DNA from: DATFAS01 sp035254305
Lineage (GTDB): Bacteria > Bacillota > Bacilli > Aneurinibacillales > RAOX-1
Assembly: GCA_035254305.1 (NCBI GenBank)
Contig: DATFAS010000124.1
Span: 1 to 10,472, forward strand
Reading direction: 5' to 3'
Length of the DNA: 10,472 bases
Part shown: piece after piece, positions 5,451-10,472 of the stretch
Position numbering within the stretch: position 1 is the stretch's first letter
Layout: every line of letters starts with the position of its first letter
Position numbers and translations under genes: made by a program
Notes under the pieces: model-generated
What the model was told of the DNA's origin: nothing
What the model saw: the letters and a program-made list of their open reading frames with translations, nothing else
Database searches by the model: none

Positions 5451-5478
5451 AGGATTTTGATGTACCATTAGAGAAGAA
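5451..5478 (+). promoter_or_regulatory. Possible SigH-type promoter of hpf
   Basis: AGGATTT at 5451-5457 fits the SigH -35 consensus AGGAWWW, and 12 nt later AGAGAAGAA at 5470-5478 fits RNNGAATWW except for one base. hpf (yvyD) of B. subtilis is known to have SigH and SigB control, which makes the match meaningful but not proven. No sigma-A pair of comparable quality is seen in this gap. Confidence 0.35.
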
Positions 5479-5506
5479 GTATATATACGAAAGGAGGAGT
5501 TGCACA

Positions 5507-6064
5507 ATGAGATATAGCATTCGTGGAGAAAACGTTGAAGTAACACCAGCCTTGAGAGAATACGTAGAGAAGAAGGTAGGGCGCCTTGAGAAGTATTTTG
5601 ATGACATCTCGGTGAATACAGAAGCCCATGTTACTCTTCGTGTTTTGAAGGATGAACATACAATTGAGGTGACGATCCCAGTACCAGGCGTGATCCTTCG
5701 TGCAGAAGATACACATAGTGATATGTATGCCGCGACAGATATCGTCGTTGAGAAGCTTGAACGCCAGATTCGTAAGCATAAGACTAAGGTGAACCGTAAA
5801 TTCCGTCAGGAAGGCAGCTTAAAGACTTTATTTGCTGAGACTGTTCCTGGAGTTGCGGTAGCAGATGATGAAGACATGAATATTGAGATTGTACGTAATA
5901 AGCGCTTTACGCTTAAGCCTATGGATGCAGAAGAAGCTGCATTACAGATGGACATGCTAGGCCATAGCTTCTTCGTATTTTCCAATGCAGATACTGATCA
6001 AGTAAGTGTTGTTTATAGACGCCGTGATGGTCGCTATGGATTAATCGAACCTGATTTTGAATAG
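5507..6064 (+). CDS. hpf: Long-form ribosome hibernation promoting factor
   Basis: A 185-residue long HPF that binds 30S subunits and drives formation of inactive 100S ribosome dimers in stationary phase or stress. The N-terminal domain (~1-98; MRYSIRGENVEVTPALREYVEKK... to VEKLERQIRKHK) is the 30S-binding fold. A charged linker (~99-128) follows. The C-terminal dimerisation domain (~130-185) carries FTLKPMDAEEAALQMDMLGH, then FFVFSNADTDQVSVVYRR and DGRYGLIEP. The start is the ATG at 5507, with a perfect AAGGAGG at 5491-5497 and 9 nt spacing; the frame is open further upstream but those codons overlap the promoter region. It precedes secA and prfB, the conserved Bacillales order, but has its own terminator. 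Confidence 0.97.
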   Translation: MRYSIRGENVEVTPALREYVEKKVGRLEKYFDDISVNTEAHVTLRVLKDEHTIEVTIPVPGVILRAEDTHSDMYAATDIVVEKLERQIRKHKTKVNRKFRQEGSLKTLFAETVPGVAVADDEDMNIEIVRNKRFTLKPMDAEEAALQMDMLGHSFFVFSNADTDQVSVVYRRRDGRYGLIEPDFE

Positions 6065-6080
6065 AATAGTGTAAGGTAGA

Positions 6081-6116
6081 AGGTCCAAGATCCCTTTTGG
6101 GGTTTTGGGCTTTTTT
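6081..6116 (+). terminator. Rho-independent terminator of hpf
   Basis: A 14-bp stem with several G-U pairs (6081-6094 with 6099-6112), loop TTTT, and six T at 6111-6116, 17 bp after the hpf stop. Confidence 0.9.
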
Positions 6117-6163
6117 CATTTATTCGTTTATACTTAAATATTGTCTCATTTACTTGCCTTGTC

Positions 6164-6193
6164 TTGTTGATACGATTGGGGTATTATTATAAT
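6164..6193 (+). promoter_or_regulatory. Probable sigma-A promoter of secA-prfB
   Basis: A perfect TATAAT at 6188-6193. Upstream, TTGTTG at 6164-6169 gives an 18-nt spacer, while the better hexamer TTGATA at 6167-6172 gives only 15 nt. Which -35 is used is unclear, but the -10 and its position after the hpf terminator and 40 bp before secA support a promoter here. Confidence 0.6.
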
Positions 6194-6233
6194 TTGAGGA
6201 TAAGTTTTTGAAATCGGAAGGAGATCTCTCCCT

Positions 6234-8735
6234 ATGCTTGGAATGATGAAAAAGATCTTTGGTTCCACAGATGAAAGAGACATCAAGAAGCTTTTTAAAC
6301 GTGTTGAGAAAATCAATCAATTGGAGCCTGAAATAGAAAAATTAACGGATGAACAATTACAAGCCAAAACGGTTGAATTCAAACAGCGTTTAGCTGATGG
6401 AGAAACCCTTGACGATATACTTTATGAAGCATATGCCGTTGTTAGAGAAGCATCTAAGCGTGTGCTTGGCATGCGTCATTATGATGTGCAGTTAATTGGT
6501 GGTATGGTCTTACACGAAGGTCGTATCGCGGAGATGAGGACGGGGGAAGGAAAGACACTTGTTTCGACAGCCCCCGTGTATCTTAACGCACTAGCTGGTA
6601 ATGGTGTTCATGTGATCACGGTTAACGAATACCTAGCGGCACGTGACTGTGAGGAAATGGGTCAATTACACCGCTTCCTAGGTCTTAGTGTTGGCTTGAA
6701 TGCAACAGGGATGACCCCAGATGCTAAGCGTGAAGCATACAGCTGTGATATTACGTATGGTACGAATAATGAATTTGGTTTTGACTATTTAAGAGACAAC
6801 ATGGTTCTTTATAAAGAACATATGGTTCAACGGCCTTTGCATTTTGCCATTGTGGATGAGGTTGACTCTAACTTGATCGATGAAGCGAGAACTCCGTTAA
6901 TTATCTCCGGACAAGCACAGAAGTCTACAGACTTATACTATGTAGCTGCTCGTTTCGTAAGGTTATTGAAGGAAGAAGATCATTTTATCATCGATATCAA
7001 AACGAAGGCAATTAACCTAACCGATGAAGGGGTTGCTAAGGTAGAGAAATCATTTGGGATTGATAACCTCTATGATATTCAGCATATGCTTTTGAACCAT
7101 CATATTCAGAATGCTTTGCGTGCTGAGTTCATCATGAAGCGTGACGTAGATTATGTGGCGCATGATGGTGAGATTATTATCGTTGACGAATTCACCGGTC
7201 GTCTGATGCAGGGACGTCGTTATAGTGATGGTCTGCATCAAGCTATTGAAGCCAAAGAAGGTCTGAAGGTTCAGAATGAGAGTATGACCTTGGCCACCAT
7301 CACACTACAGAATTACTTCCGTATGTATAAGAAGCTAGCAGGAATGACAGGTACAGCAAAGACAGAGGAAGAAGAATTCAAAAAGATCTATGGTATGGAT
7401 GTTGTCGTGATTCCAACGAATCGTCCGATTCAGCGGATTGATATACCAGATGTCATCTATAAGTCTGAGGCGGGTAAATATGGTGCAGTGATTAATGAAA
7501 TCGTGGAACGTCATAAGCAGGGTCAACCGATTCTGGTTGGTACCACTTCGATTGAGAAATCAGAGCTATTATCTGATCTTCTGAAGAAAAAAGGAGTACG
7601 ACATACCGTATTGAATGCGAAGCACCATGCGAAGGAAGCGGATATTATATCTGAGGCTGGTAAGTTGGGCGCGGTAACGATTGCTACAAACATGGCAGGT
7701 CGTGGTACAGATATTAAGCTTGGTGAGGGTGTTCCGGAGATTGGTGGTCTGCATATTATAGGTACAGAACGTCACGAAAGCCGCCGGATTGATAACCAGC
7801 TGCGTGGACGTGCAGGGCGTCAAGGGGACCCAGGATCTTCGCAATTTTATCTTTCCCTACAGGATGAGTTAATGCGTCGTTTCGGTTCAGAGAATATCAT
7901 GAATATGATGGATCGTTTAGGGATGGAAGAGGATCAGCCAATTGAGAGTAAGATGGTCGCGCGTGCGATTGAATCGGCTCAGAAGCGTGTAGAAGGAAAT
8001 AACTTCGATGTTCGTAAGGTTGTTCTTCAATATGACGATGTAATGAATCAGCAGCGTACCGTGATTTATAAGCAGCGCCAAGAAGTATTAGTGAGTGAGG
8101 ATCTACATGATATTGTCGTGCAAATGATTATCTCACATGCAGATCGTTTGATTGCGATGTACTGTCCTCCTGAAGAGGTTCCTGAGGAATGGAATCTTGA
8201 AGGCTTACTCGAGCTATTCGAGGCTTCTTTCCTTCCTAAAGAACGACTCGTACTTAAGGATTTGAAAAACCAAGAATCCGAAGAAATCACGGAGAAGATT
8301 CATGAATTGATTGAGCAGCTCTATGCTGAACGTGAGGCGTATATCGGACCTGAACAAATGCGTGAATTCGAAAAGGTCGTTGTCCTTCGTGCGGTAGATA
8401 GCAAATGGCTCGAACATATTGATGCTATGGATCAACTTCGTCAAGGGATTCATCTACGTGCATACGGACAAACCGATCCGCTGCGTGAATATCAATTCGA
8501 GGGATTTGAAATGTTCAACGATATGATTGCAGCGATTGAAGAAGAAGTGGCTACCTATATCATGAAAGCAGAAGTCTCTGGGAATAGCCTTGAACGCCAA
8601 GAGGTTGCGAAGGGTGAAGCGGTCAATCCGAATGCAGAGTCCGAGCCAGCACGTCGAGATGAAAATAAGGTAGGCCGTAATGATCCTTGTCCATGCGGAA
8701 GCGGCAAAAAATATAAGAACTGCCATGGAGAGTGA
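6234..8735 (+). CDS. secA: Preprotein translocase ATPase SecA
   Basis: An 833-residue DEAD-type motor that drives unfolded preproteins through SecYEG, of normal length for Bacillales. Visible parts: Walker A GEGKT (104-108), TVNEYLAARD (129-138), ITYGTNNEFGFDYLRDNM (173-190), Walker B DEVD (208-211), the preprotein-binding region (~220-370), NYFRMYKKLAGMTGTA, the second helicase half with ATNMAGRGTDIKLG and QLRGRAGRQGDPGSSQFYLS, the helical scaffold/wing, and the C-terminal zinc motif C819-P-C821 to C830-H831, which binds SecB-like partners or ribosomes in the family. The start has AAGGAGA at 6218-6224, 9 nt away. One oddity is NLIDEART just after Walker B, with N213 where the family usually has Ile. 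prfB starts 5 bp after the stop, so the two are probably coupled. Confidence 0.98.
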   Translation: MLGMMKKIFGSTDERDIKKLFKRVEKINQLEPEIEKLTDEQLQAKTVEFKQRLADGETLDDILYEAYAVVREASKRVLGMRHYDVQLIGGMVLHEGRIAEMRTGEGKTLVSTAPVYLNALAGNGVHVITVNEYLAARDCEEMGQLHRFLGLSVGLNATGMTPDAKREAYSCDITYGTNNEFGFDYLRDNMVLYKEHMVQRPLHFAIVDEVDSNLIDEARTPLIISGQAQKSTDLYYVAARFVRLLKEEDHFIIDIKTKAINLTDEGVAKVEKSFGIDNLYDIQHMLLNHHIQNALRAEFIMKRDVDYVAHDGEIIIVDEFTGRLMQGRRYSDGLHQAIEAKEGLKVQNESMTLATITLQNYFRMYKKLAGMTGTAKTEEEEFKKIYGMDVVVIPTNRPIQRIDIPDVIYKSEAGKYGAVINEIVERHKQGQPILVGTTSIEKSELLSDLLKKKGVRHTVLNAKHHAKEADIISEAGKLGAVTIATNMAGRGTDIKLGEGVPEIGGLHIIGTERHESRRIDNQLRGRAGRQGDPGSSQFYLSLQDELMRRFGSENIMNMMDRLGMEEDQPIESKMVARAIESAQKRVEGNNFDVRKVVLQYDDVMNQQRTVIYKQRQEVLVSEDLHDIVVQMIISHADRLIAMYCPPEEVPEEWNLEGLLELFEASFLPKERLVLKDLKNQESEEITEKIHELIEQLYAEREAYIGPEQMREFEKVVVLRAVDSKWLEHIDAMDQLRQGIHLRAYGQTDPLREYQFEGFEMFNDMIAAIEEEVATYIMKAEVSGNSLERQEVAKGEAVNPNAESEPARRDENKVGRNDPCPCGSGKKYKNCHGE

Positions 8736-8740
8736 TAAAG

Positions 8741-9869
8741 GTGGAGCTTTCAGAAATTAGACAAGAGTTATCTGCTAGCCTTAAGAAATTAGCTGATTTT
8801 AGGGGGTCACTTTGACCTCGATATCAAAATACGACGTATTGCAGAATTAGAAGATCGCATGTCGGCCCCCTCCTTCTGGGATGATAATGAAGTTGCCCAG
8901 AAGGTAATTAACGAGGTCAATGCATTGAAGGATGTTGTGACCAACGTTACGGGTCTTGATAATCAGCGAGAGGATCTACAGGTGATGTTCGAGCTGATGG
9001 TGGAAGAAGATGAAGAGTCTCTTCTCCCAGAGCTTGTGGAGGGGATTAAGGGACTCCGTCGTTCACTTGATGAGTTTGAGCTACAGTTATTGTTGAGTGA
9101 TCCACACGATAGGAATAATGCGATTCTAGAGCTTCACCCGGGAGCGGGGGGAACGGAATCGCAGGATTGGGCACAGATGCTGCTTCGTATGTATACTCGC
9201 TGGGCAGAGGGTCATGGCTATAAGGTGGAAACCTTAGACTATCTACCAGGGGATGAAGCAGGTGTGAAGAGTGTGACGCTGCTCATCAAGGGGCATAATG
9301 CTTATGGTTACCTGAAGGCAGAAAAAGGTGTTCACCGACTCGTTCGGATCTCTCCTTTTGATGCATCAGGTCGCCGACACACCTCCTTCGTATCCTGTAG
9401 TGTGGTGCCGGAGATAGAAGATGACGTAGAGGTGGACATCCGTACAGAGGATTTGAAGATCGATACGTATCGCGCCAGTGGTGCCGGAGGACAGCATATC
9501 AATACGACAGATTCCGCCGTACGGATTACACATATTCCCACAGGAGTTGTGGTTACCTGCCAATCCGAGAGATCTCAGATAAAGAATCGTGAAAAAGCAA
9601 TGAAGGTTCTTAAAGGCCGTCTGTATGAGAAGAAGCTCGAAGAACAAGAAGCGGAACTCGCTAAAATCCGTGGAGAACAAAAGGAGATTGGCTGGGGAAG
9701 TCAAATTCGTTCTTATGTATTTCATCCTTACAGCATGGTGAAGGACCACCGTACAGCCGAAGAAACTGGAAACATCCAAGCGGTGATGGATGGAGATTTA
9801 GATAGCTTTATCGAAGCATATCTCCGTAAACAATTAGGAAACCCAGGCGAAAACCTGATGGAAGAATAG
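8741..9869 (+). CDS. prfB: Peptide chain release factor 2 (programmed +1 frameshift)
   Basis: RF2 recognises UGA and UAA and triggers peptide release. The gene is read as 8741-8812 joined to 8814-9869, skipping T8813, giving 375 residues. The first 24 codons (GTG start, MELSEIRQEL... by translation) end at an in-frame TGA (8813-8815); the +1 frame then continues DLDIKIRRIAELEDRM. The stop-codon recognition tripeptide SPF (~204-206) marks it as RF2 rather than RF1, and the peptidyl-transferase motif GGQ lies at ~249-251 in RASGAGGQHIN. The GTG at 8741 is supported by GGAGAG (8727-8732), located in the last codons of secA, with 8 nt spacing, implying translational coupling. The ATG at 8859 would omit ~39 residues and is not the true start. 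A terminator follows. Confidence 0.97.
8801..8815 (+). other. prfB autoregulatory +1 frameshift site
   Basis: The site consists of the internal Shine-Dalgarno-like AGGGGG at 8801-8806, a 3-nt TCA, the slippery CTT (8810-8812), and TGA followed by C (8813-8816). This is the canonical arrangement: when RF2 is scarce, slow reading of UGA lets the peptidyl-tRNA slip from CUU to UUU and translation continues in the +1 frame. Confidence 0.97.
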
Positions 9870-9879
9870 TAGGAAAGAT

Positions 9880-9910
9880 GAAGCTAGTCTAATGGGCTGG
9901 CTTCTTTTTT
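9880..9910 (+). terminator. Rho-independent terminator of secA-prfB
   Basis: A 10-bp stem with two T-G pairs (GAAGCTAGTC at 9880-9889 with GGCTGGCTTC at 9895-9904), a 5-nt loop and six T at 9905-9910, starting 10 bp after the prfB stop. Confidence 0.9.
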
Positions 9911-9917
9911 ATTGAAC

Positions 9918-10029
9918 TCTCTGAAAATGAGTGGGATTGAACAGTATAAGGATCTCCCAGTCTCTTATTTTCTGAAATTGGTGCAAGGATGGGCAAATAA
10001 GGAACTCTGAGTCTCTTGTCAGTACTGTT
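9918..10029. repeat. Tandem repeat unit A (~112 bp) with two hairpins
   Basis: The first of two head-to-tail units. It runs from TCTCTGAAAATGAG to AGTACTGTT and differs from unit B at about 15 positions by eye. Inside it, two related imperfect palindromes of 23 nt start at 9946 and 9997 (19 of 23 bases shared). Each has ATAAGGA at the left and TCTCTTAT or TCTCTTGT at the right and can fold into a hairpin with a 3-nt centre. No ORF or known mobile-element signature is visible. Confidence 0.85.
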
Positions 10030-10142
10030 TCTCTGTAAAATGAGTGGGATTGAACAGCATAAGGATCTGCCAGTCTCTTATTTTACGAAATTGGTGTAAG
10101 GATGATCAAATAAGGACCTTTGGGTTTCTTATAAGTACTGTC
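10030..10142. repeat. Tandem repeat unit B (~113 bp) with two hairpins
   Basis: The second unit, offset 113 bp from unit A, from TCTCTGTAAAATGAG to AGTACTGTC. Its palindromes start at 10059 and 10110. The last one has changed on both arms (ACC left, GGT right) and still pairs, which hints at, but does not prove, selection on structure. The repeat does not continue past about 10142; 10143-10211 shows nothing recognisable. Confidence 0.85.
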
Positions 10143-10211
10143 TATTGCTTAGTGAGGTGACTATATTTTTAAACTGATCTTGGAAATGAGGATGGGGTAA
10201 CAAGACTAAAT

Positions 10212-10242
10212 AAAAAAACCAAGTTATAGAATTATAACCTGG
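10212..10242 (-). terminator. Rho-independent terminator of the minus-strand small ORF
   Basis: Read on the minus strand, CCA plus GTTATA pairs with TATAAC plus TGG (one internal mismatch, loop ATTC, stem spanning 10219-10242), followed by seven T (10212-10218). It begins 12 bp after the ORF's stop codon, which supports a real minus-strand transcript. Confidence 0.75.
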
Positions 10243-10253
10243 ATATAAAGAAC

Positions 10254-10445
10254 CTATTGGACATTGAAACGTCTTGAGGCGGGCTTAATATTTGGTTTTG
10301 TATTTATAGTTAGGTTATGACTTTCTTGCTTGCAAATCCCTAGTGGAATCTTCGTATCATTGATGAGTACATACCCTGAGATAAAAATTTTCTCTGCTAA
10401 AACTTGATCCGAATGGTTCTTCTTGCAACAAATGCAAAAATACAT
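10254..10445 (-). CDS. Unrecognised small Cys-rich protein
   Basis: I do not recognise this 63-residue ORF. It starts MYFCICCKKNHSDQ, with cysteines at 4, 6 and 7 and a fourth in LGICKQ (C38), then a Lys/Asn/Ser-rich tail. The cysteines are not spaced like a standard zinc ribbon, though a metal site is possible. There is no signal peptide or clear membrane helix; FISGYVLI is only a short hydrophobic stretch. Evidence that it is real: TTAGGAG sits 9 nt before the ATG with an in-frame TAG just upstream, so the start is well defined, and a rho-independent terminator follows the stop on the same strand. It converges on prfB across the repeat region. Any promoter would lie outside the window. Confidence 0.5.
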   Translation of the reverse strand: MYFCICCKKNHSDQVLAEKIFISGYVLINDTKIPLGICKQESHNLTINTKPNIKPASRRFNVQ

Positions 10446-10472
10446 AGTATTCCACTCCTAAGGGATAGGTAT

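Noticed and set aside
5321..5506. Possible raiA structured RNA, which occurs before hpf/raiA genes in some Firmicutes.
   Set aside because: The gap is short, AT-rich and lacks extended pairing; I could not see the conserved structure. A covariance-model scan would settle it.
9966..9980. CodY-like box TATTTTCTGAAATTG in repeat unit A (12 of 15).
   Set aside because: The central CTG is changed to ACG in unit B and there is no promoter nearby, so it is probably chance in AT-rich DNA.
9946..10132. Four partly palindromic 23-nt repeats at roughly regular spacing, resembling a small CRISPR array.
   Set aside because: The stretches between them are themselves repeated (unit A and unit B are the same), the repeats are imperfect, and there are no unique spacers or cas genes.

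Overview
The window looks like a chromosomal segment of a motile, endospore-former-type Firmicute (Bacillales; Paenibacillaceae/Brevibacillaceae-like, but family and genus cannot be fixed from sequence alone). The reasons are: strong AGGAGG-type ribosome binding sites, GTG and TTG starts, a CheY nearly identical to the Bacillus type, a long two-domain HPF, a SecA with a C-terminal zinc motif, and the hpf-secA-prfB order that is typical of Bacillales. Base composition is moderately AT-rich.

Layout. (1) 1-1210: the end of a late flagellar operon, with flaG (cut by the window edge), fliS and a fliT-like gene, closed by a terminator. fliD, which normally sits between flaG and fliS, is absent. (2) 1271-2067: flbD/swrD with its own promoter, then cheY with a TTG start. 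A 19-bp perfect stem ends cheY and also serves the convergent gene. (3) 2066-2797 (minus): a glucosaminidase-domain protein without a signal peptide, possibly a FlgJ-like wall hydrolase. (4) 2798-3362: a long non-coding stretch holding a GC-rich structured element and the promoter of the next operon. (5) 3363-4996: an amino-acid ABC importer with a lipoprotein receptor and a permease but no ATPase gene. (6) 5003-5320: a cold-shock protein with its own strong promoter, leader hairpin and terminator. (7) 5350-9910: hpf, secA and prfB. prfB carries the programmed +1 frameshift, and its ribosome binding site lies inside the end of secA. (8) 9918-10142: a tandem pair of ~113-bp repeats containing four related 23-nt hairpins. 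(9) 10212-10445 (minus): an unrecognised small Cys-rich ORF with its own ribosome binding site and terminator.

The genes fall into three jobs. The first is flagellar assembly and chemotaxis (flaG, fliS, fliT, flbD, cheY, perhaps the hydrolase). The second is nutrient uptake (the ABC importer). The third is growth-state, secretion and translation control (csp, hpf, secA, prfB). No convincing novel multi-gene system is present. The most unusual signals are non-coding: the hairpin tandem array after prfB and a related pair of intergenic elements near 3000 and 5350.
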